64,000 bases of DNA from Streptomyces sp. rh34 (GTDB lineage: Bacteria > Actinomycetota > Actinomycetes > Streptomycetales > Streptomycetaceae): the NCBI RefSeq assembly GCF_002551245.1, contig NZ_NTGZ01000001.1, positions 62,001 through 126,000 of the forward strand, written 5' to 3'. The notes beneath the pieces are model-generated. The model did not search any database and was not told where the DNA came from. It worked only from the letters and a program-made list of their open reading frames with translations. Positions 28,747 through 36,830 of this stretch are shown in pieces. A program made the translations under genes and the position numbers. Positions within the stretch are counted from its first letter, which is position 1. The number at the start of each line of letters is the position of its first letter.

Positions 28747-29523
28747 TCAGATACTGATAGAGAACACGAACGAACGCAAGAGGCTGGCGACTTCGCCACG
28801 TAGCTGTTCGACTGCGGGCAGCAACCGATCTTCCCGGTCCAGGGGTACGGAAATGGCCATCGCCGCAATGGTGGCACCGGCCGTGACGGGAATCGCGGCG
28901 CAGACGGTCCCCAGTGCGTACTCCTGGCGTTCGATGACCGGTTCACCTCGTCGGAGGGTGCGCAACCGCTCCAGAAGCGTGGCGCGATCTCGCACTGAGT
29001 AACGGGTGAGTGGGCGTACGGGATGCCGGTCGAGGTGGTCCTCGCGGGCCCCCTCGTCGAGTTGGGCGAGCAGACACTGACCGATGGCGTGCGCGTGGGC
29101 GGTTTCCCGGAAGGAGGCCCACTCCTCCACCGCCGGGGTGTCGGGAGCGTCCGCGACCGCGATGAGGTCGATCTCGCCGTCGCAGTAGACGGCGCAGTAC
29201 ACCGGGGCTCCGATGACGTCCCGCCAGTGTCCGAGGGAATCGGCGACGGAGGCGGGGCGGGGGCGGCCCCTGACCCCGGGGGCGGCGGTCAGGTTCTCGG
29301 CGGCAGCGCCGAAGAGGAAGACACCGTTCTCGCGGCGCAGATATCCCTCGTGGGTGAGGGTGCGCAGCAAGTGGTACGCGGTCGGGAGCGGAAGCCCCGC
29401 CTCACGTGCCAGTTGCTTGGCGGGCGCCCCGTCCCGATGGGTGCCCACAGCCTCCAGCAGCCTCAACGCCCGCTGAACCGAACCGATCAACGTCGGGACA
29501 GCGGTGCTCGATGCCGTGGTCAA
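28747..29523 (-). CDS. ssgR: IclR family regulator SsgR
   Basis: 258 aa. An N-terminal IclR winged helix (SVQRALRLLEA from about residue 13; LPLPTAYHLLRTLTHEG about 39-55) precedes an effector domain. Its place directly before ssgA identifies it as SsgR, the pathway-specific activator of ssgA. No ATG or GTG fits; the best start is TTG 29523 with GGGGGTGG upstream. The frame is open further upstream but that part is low-complexity and lacks similarity. Confidence 0.88.
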   Translation of the reverse strand: MTTASSTAVPTLIGSVQRALRLLEAVGTHRDGAPAKQLAREAGLPLPTAYHLLRTLTHEGYLRRENGVFLFGAAAENLTAAPGVRGRPRPASVADSLGHWRDVIGAPVYCAVYCDGEIDLIAVADAPDTPAVEEWASFRETAHAHAIGQCLLAQLDEGAREDHLDRHPVRPLTRYSVRDRATLLERLRTLRRGEPVIERQEYALGTVCAAIPVTAGATIAAMAISVPLDREDRLLPAVEQLRGEVASLLRSFVFSISI

Positions 29524-29560
29524 GGGCCACCCCCAGGCATGGTGACGGGCCGTCGGCCCT

Positions 29561-29583
29561 CCCGTGGGGGCCGCCCCCACGGG
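29561..29583. other. Strong hairpin in the ssgR leader
   Basis: Perfect 10-bp stem CCCGTGGGGG/CCCCCACGGG with a 3-nt loop, 38 bp upstream of the ssgR TTG. If the ssgR transcript starts further upstream, this would fold in the leader and could limit translation or transcription. Confidence 0.55.
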
Positions 29584-29711
29584 CCTGCCGCGATCCCGAG
29601 CGCCGGAGGCCGGAGATCCGGCCCGTGACCGGCGAGGACCGGTCCGGGCGCCGGCGATCGAAGGCCAACGACCGGACTGTCGTACCCAGGACCGATCAGG
29701 CGATCGATGTG

Positions 29712-29756
29712 GTGACGGGAGGTCACATTCCGGATGGCGGCAGTGATATGTCACTG
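29712..29756. promoter_or_regulatory. Two palindromes upstream of ssgR, candidate operators
   Basis: GTGAC-N5-GTCAC (29712-29726) and CAGTGA-N4-TCACTG (29741-29756) share GTGA...TCAC half-sites and are centred about 30 bp apart, near three helical turns. Placed for control of ssgR; the binding protein is unknown. Confidence 0.5.
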
Positions 29757-29896
29757 TATCGGCCGCCTGCGGCAGACGGGTGGTTTCCTCCGGGACTTAG
29801 CTCTGCTGGGCTAATCCGCCCGCGCCTGAGCTGACCGTGCCTCGCGCTGCGGGCCCGATGGGACGGAACCCGCGGGCCCGAGCCGGTCGGGCCGAA

Positions 29897-29932
29897 CGGA
29901 ACAGGCCGGCCCCCGCGCCGGCCCGCGTTCCG
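29897..29932 (-). terminator. Terminator of DUF5326 gene
   Basis: Nested hairpin: GGCCGGC/GCCGGCC inner stem and CGGAAC/GTTCCG outer arms, ending 5 bp from the stop of the minus-strand gene. Confidence 0.65.
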
Positions 29933-29936
29933 TGGA

Positions 29937-30155
29937 TTACCAGTCGCCCCGCGAGGACGAGGACGACATGAACTTGCGGACGACGAAGATCAGCCCGCCG
30001 ACCAGGACGACGAAGACCAGCGCCTTGAAGAGCAGGCTGATCACGAAGCCGACCACGCTGGCGATCAGGCCGCCGAACACGAAGATCGCAACGACGGGCA
30101 CCGCGATCCACTTCACCCACCAGGGCATTCCCGCGAATATCTCCCGCACGGCCAT
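29937..30155 (-). CDS. DUF5326 family small membrane protein
   Basis: 72 aa. After MAVREIFAGMPWWVKWIAVP come two membrane spans (about 17-36 and 38-62) and a short Ser-rich tail (KFMSSSSSRGDW). A Streptomyces-specific small membrane family of unknown role. Single-gene unit with a terminator immediately downstream. Confidence 0.85.
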   Translation of the reverse strand: MAVREIFAGMPWWVKWIAVPVVAIFVFGGLIASVVGFVISLLFKALVFVVLVGGLIFVVRKFMSSSSSRGDW

Positions 30156-30300
30156 CTCCTCTATCTCAACTCTCCGAGTCCTTGCCTCGATGCTAAAGGC
30201 GCGGAGGCCCTCCGCGGGGGCCGGGCAGCCCTTGAAGACCCCTGATCGAACCCCTAGGGATCCCCGGGGCGGCCTCGCCCGGATTCCCCGGGGCGATGGC

Positions 30301-30618
30301 TCAGCTCTCGGGCGGCGAGAAGACGACCATCACTCTCAGGTCCTCGGTGATGTGGTGGAACTTGTGGGCCACGCCCGCGGGCACGTAGACGACGCTTCCC
30401 CTGCCGACCTGCGTCGTCTCCGTCCCCACCGTGATCGACGCCCGCCCGCTGACGACGAAGTAGACCTCGTCCTGCTGGTGCGGCTGTTGCGGATCGAGTT
30501 CTCCCGCGTCCAGGGCGTACAGGCCGACCGACATATTGCGCTCCCGCACGAACTGCAGGTAGGCACCGTCGTTGGCGGCCCGCTCCGCCTCCAGCTCGTC
30601 CAGTCTGAATGCCTTCAT
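30301..30618 (-). CDS. Cupin domain protein
   Basis: 105-aa single-domain cupin. The stretch HQQDEVYFVVSGRASITVG (about 47-65) gives cupin motif 1 and VPAGVAHKFHHI (79-90) motif 2, with H and E residues in place to bind a metal. Such proteins range from small dioxygenases to sugar-binding proteins; the function is open. ATG 30618 follows GGGACGG. Divergent from the holin-like gene. Confidence 0.88.
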   Translation of the reverse strand: MKAFRLDELEAERAANDGAYLQFVRERNMSVGLYALDAGELDPQQPHQQDEVYFVVSGRASITVGTETTQVGRGSVVYVPAGVAHKFHHITEDLRVMVVFSPPES

Positions 30619-30705
30619 GGCCCGTCCCGCCCCTTGTACCCACGCCGTCGGCTGTGCCTGTGCTGCCGGTGTCCACCACCGGTCCTGTCTGCCACGATCA
30701 GACAC

Positions 30706-31083
30706 ATGAAGAATTTCGTAGTCAAGACGATCGCCAACGCGGGTGCGCTGGCCGTTGCCATCTGGCTCATCGGCAACATCACGCTGGAGGGCGGCAGCAC
30801 GGGCCGCAAGGCCCTCACCCTGATCCTGGTCGCGCTGATCTTCGGCCTGGTGAACTTCCTGGTGAAGCCGGTGGTCCAGCTGCTGACGTTCCCCTTGTTC
30901 ATTCTGACGCTGGGGTTGATCACCCTGGTGGTCAATGCCCTGATGCTGATGCTGACCTCCTGGCTGGCCGGCGTGTTCGATCTCAGCTTCCACGTCGAGG
31001 GGTTCTGGACGGCGGTGCTCGGCGGACTGATCATCTCGGTCGTGTCCTGGGCGCTCAATGTCGTCCTGCCCGACGAGAACTGA
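30706..31083 (+). CDS. Phage-holin-like (4_2 superfamily) membrane protein
   Basis: 125 aa with four membrane spans. NFLVKPVVQLLTFPLFILTLGL near residue 46 is the signature of the Phage_holin_4_2 family. Members are ordinary chromosomal membrane proteins in actinobacteria, and nothing nearby is phage-derived. Role unknown. Confidence 0.87.
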   Translation: MKNFVVKTIANAGALAVAIWLIGNITLEGGSTGRKALTLILVALIFGLVNFLVKPVVQLLTFPLFILTLGLITLVVNALMLMLTSWLAGVFDLSFHVEGFWTAVLGGLIISVVSWALNVVLPDEN

Positions 31084-31188
31084 TCCCGGTATCCGGGATT
31101 CCGGACCTCCGAGGAAGGCTGCTCCGGGGGCTCTGGAAGAGTGCGGGGACACCGGTCCACCACCGGGGAGAACAGCGGAGGAGCAGGC

Positions 31189-32313
31189 ATGAGCACCATG
31201 GGCGACGGAACGCGCGCGGTACGCGCCGGGCTTCCCGAACCGGAGCAGTTCGAACCCACCCTGCCCGGCCCGGTCTTCGCCGCGCACTTCCACCTCTCCG
31301 GCGAACCGGTGGGTCCCTACACCTACGGCCGGGAGACCAACCCGACCTGGACCCACCTGGAGCGGGCCATCGGCGAGCTGGAGGCCCCCGGTGAGGTGGT
31401 GGGCACGACCGTGTTCGCCTCGGGCATGGCGGCGATCACCGCGGTGCTGCTCTCCCAGGTCCGCTCGGGCGACGCCGTGGTCCTGCCCGACGACGGCTAC
31501 CAGGCGTTGCCGCTCGTACGGGAGCAACTGGAGGCGTACGGGGTCGAGGTCCGGACCGCCCCGACCGGCGGCGATGCCCAGCTGGCCCTGCTGACCGGGG
31601 CCAAGCTGCTCTGGATCGAGAGCCCGTCCAACCCGGGCCTGGACGTCTGCGACATCCGGCGACTGGTCGAGGCCGCACACGCGGCGGGCGCGCTGGTCGC
31701 CGTCGACAACACCCTGGCCACCCCGATCGGCCAGCGCCCGCTGGAGCTGGGCGCCGATTTCTCGGTCGCCAGCGACACCAAGGGCATGACCGGGCACGGC
31801 GACATCCTGCTCGGCCACGTGACCTGCCGCGATCCCCGGCTGACGGCGGACGTACGTCGGTGGCGCAAGGTCGTCGGGGCGATTCCGGGGCCGATGGAGG
31901 CCTGGCTCGCGCACCGCTCGCTGGCCACCCTCCCGCTGCGCATCGACCGCCAGTGCACCACCGCCCTCGCTCTCGCCGAGGCGCTGACGAGGCGGACGGA
32001 GGTCACCGGGCTGCGGTATCCGGGGCTGCCCACCGACCCGTCGCACGCGGTCGCGGGGCGCCAGATGCGGCGCTTCGGATCCGTGGTGTCCTTCGAGCTG
32101 GCCGACCGGGAGACCGCGGAGCGGTTCCTGTCCGCGCTGCGCCTGGTCGACGACGCGACGAGCTTCGGCGGCGTCCGGTCCACCGCGGAGCGCCGGGGCC
32201 GCTGGGGCGGCGACGCCGTGGCGGAGGGCTTCATCCGCTTCTCGGTCGGCGCGGAGGACCCCGAGGATGTGCTCGCCGATGTCGAACAGGCGCTGGACAC
32301 GGCGGTCCGGTAG
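31189..32313 (+). CDS. Cystathionine gamma-lyase/synthase-type PLP enzyme
   Basis: 374 aa, Cys/Met metabolism PLP family. YTYGRETNPTWTHLE (44-58) and ASGMAAI near 83 bind cofactor; the PLP lysine lies in SDTKGMTGHGD near 200. Likely eliminates or replaces the gamma substituent of cystathionine or a relative. No other sulfur gene adjoins it, so the exact reaction is open. ATG 31189 has GGAGGAG 5 nt upstream; a second ATG at 31198 is less well placed. Confidence 0.88.
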   Translation: MSTMGDGTRAVRAGLPEPEQFEPTLPGPVFAAHFHLSGEPVGPYTYGRETNPTWTHLERAIGELEAPGEVVGTTVFASGMAAITAVLLSQVRSGDAVVLPDDGYQALPLVREQLEAYGVEVRTAPTGGDAQLALLTGAKLLWIESPSNPGLDVCDIRRLVEAAHAAGALVAVDNTLATPIGQRPLELGADFSVASDTKGMTGHGDILLGHVTCRDPRLTADVRRWRKVVGAIPGPMEAWLAHRSLATLPLRIDRQCTTALALAEALTRRTEVTGLRYPGLPTDPSHAVAGRQMRRFGSVVSFELADRETAERFLSALRLVDDATSFGGVRSTAERRGRWGGDAVAEGFIRFSVGAEDPEDVLADVEQALDTAVR

Positions 32314-32357
32314 GCCGGGGGAGTTTCAGACCGTCCTCCACGGGCCACTCTCTTGCC

Positions 32358-32837
32358 ATGACCGAACGTCCTGTGGTCAAGCGCACCGCACGCGCCGTCC
32401 TGCTCGACGGCGACGACCTCATCCTGATCAAGCGCACGAAGCCGGGAGTCGATCCGTACTGGCTCACGCCCGGCGGCGGGGTCGAGCCGGAGGACGCCAC
32501 CGTCGTCGACGCACTGCACCGCGAGGTCGACGAGGAGCTGGGCGCCAAGATCGTCGACGTGGTCCCGTGCTTCGTCGACACCGTGGAGCACATCGCGGAC
32601 GGTGGCGTGACGGGAGTGAAGGTCCAGCACTTCTTCGTCTGCCGACTGGCGTCGATGGACGTCTCCCTGCGGCACGGCCCGGAGATCGACGAGCCCTCAG
32701 GGGAGTACGAGATCGTCCGGGTGCCGTTCAGCCGGGTCGGGATCGCGGCCGTGCACCTCGTTCCGCTGTCCCTGCGGCACTACCTCGACGGCAACATCGA
32801 AGGCGTACGGGCGATGCACGCCCCCGACCTGGGCTGA
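32358..32837 (+). CDS. Nudix hydrolase
   Basis: 159 aa. The Nudix segment starts GGGVEPED near residue 37 and ends REVDEELG near 54; it is one residue longer than the canonical G-x5-E-x7-REUxEExGU box, with the catalytic REVDEE intact. Cleaves a nucleoside diphosphate linked to X. 44 bp after the PLP enzyme gene and perhaps read with it. Confidence 0.87.
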   Translation: MTERPVVKRTARAVLLDGDDLILIKRTKPGVDPYWLTPGGGVEPEDATVVDALHREVDEELGAKIVDVVPCFVDTVEHIADGGVTGVKVQHFFVCRLASMDVSLRHGPEIDEPSGEYEIVRVPFSRVGIAAVHLVPLSLRHYLDGNIEGVRAMHAPDLG

Positions 32838-32946
32838 CACCCCCCGCGGCGGGGAGGCGCCCCGGCCCTGCCGGGGGTCGTACTCCCCAGCGGGTACCCG
32901 TGGATACTCCCGCTGCCGGACGCCCCGGGAACCCCCGCTCGGCATC

Positions 32947-33483
32947 GTGTTTCACGTGAAACCACTCAAGCGCCCCGTACGCCGAGGAATCCTCGTCTCC
33001 CATGTCGCCGTCTCCGTCAGCTGGCTCGGCCTGACCGTCGGCCTGCTGACGCTCGGCATCACCGCGTTCGCCACCGGAGATCCGGCCACCGCGGACGCCG
33101 CCACGCGGTCCATGAAGATCTACGGGGACTGGCTGGTGGCCCCGGTGGCTCTGCTCGCCCTGGTGAGCGGCCTGGTGCTGTCGCTGGGCACTCCGTGGGG
33201 CCTGGCCCGGCACCGCTGGGTGTGGACCAAGTTCTGGCTGACCCTGGTGACGACGGGCCTGTCGATCTTCTCCCTGCGCCCCGGCATCAACGCCGCGGTC
33301 GCCGACGGAGCGGTGGGCGTCGACCTCGTGATCGCGCCGTCGGTGGCCACGGCCACCTATCTCTTCATCACCGCGATCTCGGTGCTCAAGCCCTGGGGGC
33401 TCACCAGGCGCGGCAGGCGACTGCGGATCTCGGCCAGTTCCGCGAAATCGGTGGACGCGCGATCACCCCGTCGGACAGCCTGA
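32947..33483 (+). CDS. Four-span membrane protein, DUF2269-like
   Basis: 178 aa with four membrane spans (about 15-38, 57-80, 95-112, 122-140) and a basic tail. No catalytic motif. The start is remarkable: GTG 32947 is followed by a perfect parS, so the protein begins V/M-F-H-V-K-P, exactly as cydCD does. No good Shine-Dalgarno is visible, and GTG 32956 inside parS could be the true start. The next gene begins 4 bp after the stop. Confidence 0.8.
   Translation: MFHVKPLKRPVRRGILVSHVAVSVSWLGLTVGLLTLGITAFATGDPATADAATRSMKIYGDWLVAPVALLALVSGLVLSLGTPWGLARHRWVWTKFWLTLVTTGLSIFSLRPGINAAVADGAVGVDLVIAPSVATATYLFITAISVLKPWGLTRRGRRLRISASSAKSVDARSPRRTA
32949..32962. other. parS: parS site at a gene start
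   Basis: Perfect GTTTCACGTGAAAC lying over codons 1-6 of the membrane protein gene that starts at 32947. Confidence 0.9.
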
Positions 33484-33487
33484 CCCC

Positions 33488-34375
33488 ATGCACAGCCCAT
33501 CACCCCTCTCCCTCGTCGACCTGCCGATCCGACGCCTGAACCGGGGAGACCTGGTCCCCTGCGCCGACCTCTGCGAGGACCGCGGCTGGCCGCGCGACGA
33601 ACACCGGTGGGGGCTGCTCCTCTCGGCCGGCACCGGGTACGGGATCGACGCCCCGGACGGCAAGGGCCTGGCGGCGACCTGCCTGACCATGCCGTACGGA
33701 TCCGACCTCACCGCGGTCGGCATGCTGCTCGTGGCCGAGCGCTACGCACGTCGGGGGCTCGCCCGCCGGCTCATGCGGCACGTGATGGAGGCCGTGGGGG
33801 ACACCCCGCTCGCCCTGTACGCCACCGAGCTGGGACAGCCGCTCTACGAGGACCTCGGCTTCTCCCCCGTGGGCCGGGCCGAACGCGTCGCCGGCCGTTT
33901 CGGAGCGGGCGCCCCCGACGGCCCCCCTTCGGCCTCTCGCTCGTCCGTGACCACGCGCCCGGCCGCGGCGGACGACGTGCAGGGGTTGGTCCGGCTCGAC
34001 CTCCCCGTGTTCGGCGCCGACCGGACGCATCTGCTCGCCCGGCTGCCCGTCTTCTCCGACCGGCTCCAGGTCGCCGAGGAGCACGGCGTGCTGATCGGCT
34101 ACGCGGCGCTCTGGCCGAGCGGGCAGACCGAGGTGGTCGGGCCGCTGATCGCCCGGGACACGGTCACCGCGCAGGCCCTGGTCGCGGCCCTGGCCGCCAC
34201 GACGGACCGGCCGCTGCGGGCCGATGTCGACGCCCGGCACAAGGAACTGCTGGGCTGGCTGGTGGAAAGCGGGCTGGAACCCCACTCCGGGACCACGGTG
34301 ATGACGTATGGCATCCCGGACCTGCCCGGCGACGCCGCCCGCAGGTTCGCCCCGCTCACCCTGGCGACGGGCTGA
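33488..34375 (+). CDS. GNAT family acetyltransferase, tandem domains
   Basis: 295 aa with two GNAT-like halves. The first (about 12-140) keeps the acetyl-CoA loop in the segment ERYARRGLARRLMRHVM. The second (about 155-285) is degenerate and lacks a clear R-x-x-G-x-G/A loop, so it is probably structural. Starts 4 bp after the parS-started membrane gene and likely shares its message. Substrate unknown. Confidence 0.82.
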   Translation: MHSPSPLSLVDLPIRRLNRGDLVPCADLCEDRGWPRDEHRWGLLLSAGTGYGIDAPDGKGLAATCLTMPYGSDLTAVGMLLVAERYARRGLARRLMRHVMEAVGDTPLALYATELGQPLYEDLGFSPVGRAERVAGRFGAGAPDGPPSASRSSVTTRPAAADDVQGLVRLDLPVFGADRTHLLARLPVFSDRLQVAEEHGVLIGYAALWPSGQTEVVGPLIARDTVTAQALVAALAATTDRPLRADVDARHKELLGWLVESGLEPHSGTTVMTYGIPDLPGDAARRFAPLTLATG

Positions 34376-34378
34376 CGC

Positions 34379-34417
34379 GGGGCATCCGCACCGCCACGAG
34401 CACGGTGCGGATGCCCC
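34379..34417. terminator. Bidirectional terminator between GNAT and MFS genes
   Basis: Perfect 14-bp stem GGGGCATCCGCACC with its complement and an 11-nt loop, in the convergent gap. Confidence 0.82.
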
Positions 34418-34445
34418 GCGATGCGGGGCCGCGGGAGCGGCCGGC

Positions 34446-35657
34446 TCAGTGCCGGGTCGCCGCCACGGCGGCCGGTTCGGGACTGCTCCCGGCGACGATC
34501 CGGCCCTTGCCGGTCTCCCGGCGCTCCAGCAGGCTGGAGAACACCGCCAGGACCAGGGCCGACGCGGCGAGCGCGGCACCGACCCAGTTGGGGGCGGTGT
34601 AGCCGAGGCCGGCCGCGATCACGAGACCGCCGAGCCAGGCGGAGAGGGCGTTGCCGAGGTTGAAGGCCCCGATGTTGACCGCGGAGGCCAGTGTCGGAGC
34701 ACCCGCCGCCTGGTCGAGGACCCGCTTCTGCAGCGGCGGCACGGTCGCGAAGCCCAGCGCGCCGATCAGGACGATGGTGACGGCTGCGGCGATCTTGTTG
34801 TGGGCGGTCACGGTGAACAGGCCGAGGACCACGGCGAGCGCGCCGAGCGAGACGTACAGCATGGGCATCAGGTGGCGATCGGCGAACCTGCCGCCGATCA
34901 GGTTGCCCCCCACCATGCCGAGGCCGAAGAGGACGAGCAGCCAGGTGACGGACGAGGCCGAGTAGCCGGCGATCTCGGTCATCATCGGGGTGATGTAGGT
35001 GATCGCGGCGAAGACTCCGCCGAAGCCCAGAACGGTCATGGCCATCGCCAGCAGGACCTGGACGTTGCGGAACGCGGCCAGCTCGTGGCGGATGCGCACG
35101 CCTTCCGGCCCGGGCTGGTCCGGTACGAGCTTCGCGACGCCGAGCAGCCCCACGACGCCGAGAACGGCGACGAGGAGAAACGTGGTCCGCCAGCCCGCGG
35201 TCTGTCCGATGAACGTGCCGAGCGGAACGCCGACGACGTTGGCGACGGTGAGCCCGGTGAACATCATCGCGATGGCCCCGGCCTTCTTCTGCGGGGCGAC
35301 CAGGTCGGCCGCGACCACCGAGCCGATGCCGAAGAAGGCGCCGTGCGCGAGGGAGGCGATCACGCGTCCGGCGAGCATGACGCCGAAGACGGGGGCGAGC
35401 GCGGACACCACGTTGCCCACGATGAACAGCCCCATGAGGAGCATCAGCATGCGCTTACGGGTGACGCGGGTGCCGAGCAGTGTCATCAGCGGGGCGCCGA
35501 GGACCACACCGAGGGCGTAGCCGGTCACCAGGAAACCCGCGGTCGGGATGGAGACCTGGAAGTCACCGGCGACCTCGGGGAGCAACCCCATGATCACGAA
35601 CTCGGTCGTTCCGATCCCGAATGCCCCGATGGCTAGGGCGAGGAGCGCGAGCGGCAT
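34446..35657 (-). CDS. MFS transporter (DHA1/AraJ-like efflux)
   Basis: 403 aa, twelve membrane spans. GTTEFVIMGLLPEVA in span 1 and the loop motif LGTRVTRKR after span 2 place it with AraJ/YdhP-type arabinose or drug exporters. Divergent from a MarR gene with repeats between them, so the MarR protein probably controls it. ATG 35657 has AAGGTGA about 6 nt upstream; GTG 35666 is an alternative. Confidence 0.9.
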   Translation of the reverse strand: MPLALLALAIGAFGIGTTEFVIMGLLPEVAGDFQVSIPTAGFLVTGYALGVVLGAPLMTLLGTRVTRKRMLMLLMGLFIVGNVVSALAPVFGVMLAGRVIASLAHGAFFGIGSVVAADLVAPQKKAGAIAMMFTGLTVANVVGVPLGTFIGQTAGWRTTFLLVAVLGVVGLLGVAKLVPDQPGPEGVRIRHELAAFRNVQVLLAMAMTVLGFGGVFAAITYITPMMTEIAGYSASSVTWLLVLFGLGMVGGNLIGGRFADRHLMPMLYVSLGALAVVLGLFTVTAHNKIAAAVTIVLIGALGFATVPPLQKRVLDQAAGAPTLASAVNIGAFNLGNALSAWLGGLVIAAGLGYTAPNWVGAALAASALVLAVFSSLLERRETGKGRIVAGSSPEPAAVAATRH

Positions 35658-35709
35658 GGGTGTCACCTTTTCCTAGGATTGCGTCTGCGCCTTACGAGCG
35701 TCCACAATA

Positions 35710-35752
35710 ATTGCAGACGCTGGCTAATTGCAAGCGCGGGCTATTGCAGACG
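35710..35752. promoter_or_regulatory. Three direct repeats in MFS-MarR intergenic region
   Basis: ATTGCAGACG (35710), ATTGCAAGCG (35727) and ATTGCAGACG (35743) are spaced 17 and 16 bp in the 141-bp divergent region. They are a plausible operator array for the adjacent MarR repressor. Confidence 0.6.
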
Positions 35753-35798
35753 TCCCCTATCCTGGAGTCACGCAGCTCCCGTTACGGAGGAGAGAGAC

Positions 35799-36257
35799 AT
35801 GACAGCGACCGACCCCGCCCTGACCGCCATCGCCCAGAGCTGGTGCGCGCTCTCGCTGCTCCACGGGAAGATCGAGGCCCGGATCGAACGGGCGCTCCAG
35901 GCCGGCCACGGACTCAGCGCACGCGAGTACTCCCTGCTCGACGTGTTGAGCCGACAGCACAACGGCACCGGCGGACATCTTCAGATGAAGCAGGTCGCCG
36001 ACGCCGTCGTCCTCAGTCAGAGCGCCACCACCCGGCTCGTCACCCGGCTGGAGGACCGCGGGCTGCTGACCCGGTACCTGTGCGACACCGACCGCCGGGG
36101 CATCTACACCGACGTCACCGAGGCCGGGCTCACGCTGCTGGAAGCCGCCCGGCCGACGAACGACAACGCCCTGCGGGCGGCCCTGGACGAGGCGGCGGAG
36201 AACCCGGAGCTCGCTCCTCTGGTCAGAGCTGTCGAAGAGCTGAAGGTCCCGGCCTGA
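35799..36257 (+). CDS. MarR family transcriptional regulator
   Basis: 152 aa, all within the MarR winged-helix fold. The recognition region is MKQVADAVVLSQSATTRLVTRL (about 64-85) and the wing is CDTDRRG. Strong GGAGGAGAG before ATG 35799. The divergent efflux gene and the repeats between them suggest a local repressor relieved by the exported compound. Confidence 0.92.
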   Translation: MTATDPALTAIAQSWCALSLLHGKIEARIERALQAGHGLSAREYSLLDVLSRQHNGTGGHLQMKQVADAVVLSQSATTRLVTRLEDRGLLTRYLCDTDRRGIYTDVTEAGLTLLEAARPTNDNALRAALDEAAENPELAPLVRAVEELKVPA

Positions 36258-36320
36258 CGGACCGGCCTGACGGACCCGGATCGGCGAGGCATCCCCTGAG
36301 GCCGTCCTAGGATGCCGATC

Positions 36321-36773
36321 ATGAGTGATCTCGCCATACGACCCGCCGTCCCGGACGACCTGCCCGCGGTGGTCGCGATGCTCGCCGACGACCCTCTGGG
36401 GGCACAGCGCGAGTCCCCGGACGACCTCGCCCCCTACCGGGAGGCGTGGCAGCGGCTGGCCGACGACCCGAACCAGCACGTGGTCGTCGCCGTGCGCGAG
36501 GACCAAGTCGTCGGCACACTGCAGCTGACCATCGTCCCGGGGCTCTCCCGCCGCGGCGCGACCCGCTCGATCATCGAGGGCGTCCGCATCCATGGCGACG
36601 AACGCGGCAGCGGCCTCGGCACCCAGCTCATCCAGTGGGCGGTAGACGAATCCCGCCGCCAGAACTGCCAGTTGGTGCAGCTGACCTCGGATGTCACCCG
36701 CGAGGACGCGCACCGTTTCTACGAGCGGCTCGGCTTCACCGCCAGCCATGTGGGCTTCAAGCTGGCGCTCTGA
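36321..36773 (+). CDS. GNAT family N-acetyltransferase
   Basis: 150 aa, single GNAT domain. Acetyl-CoA loop motif in GDERGSGLGTQLIQWAV (about 92-108) and the closing FYERLGF near 134 are complete, so the enzyme is probably active. Start ATG 36321 with AGGATG 6 nt before it; an ATG at 36312 is possible. Its stop lies 12 bp before a 30-bp parS-centred palindrome. Confidence 0.9.
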   Translation: MSDLAIRPAVPDDLPAVVAMLADDPLGAQRESPDDLAPYREAWQRLADDPNQHVVVAVREDQVVGTLQLTIVPGLSRRGATRSIIEGVRIHGDERGSGLGTQLIQWAVDESRRQNCQLVQLTSDVTREDAHRFYERLGFTASHVGFKLAL

Positions 36774-36792
36774 AAAGCGCGGACGGGTGGGT

Positions 36793-36806
36793 GTTTCACG
36801 TGAAAC
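36793..36806. other. parS: parS site in a 30-bp palindrome between convergent genes
   Basis: Perfect GTTTCACGTGAAAC inside a perfect palindrome spanning 36785-36814. It lies between the stops of the GNAT gene (36773) and the serine hydrolase gene (36831), so it may also terminate both. Confidence 0.9.
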
Positions 36807-36830
36807 ACCCACCCACTACCGGCCGGAGGA

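Noticed and set aside
30706-31083. Holin-like gene as a sign of a prophage
   Set aside because: The family is widespread in bacterial chromosomes, and no phage structural, lysis or integrase genes are nearby.
34308-35636. 442-codon plus-strand frame opposite the MFS gene
   Set aside because: Antisense shadow; the opposite strand encodes a full 12-span transporter.
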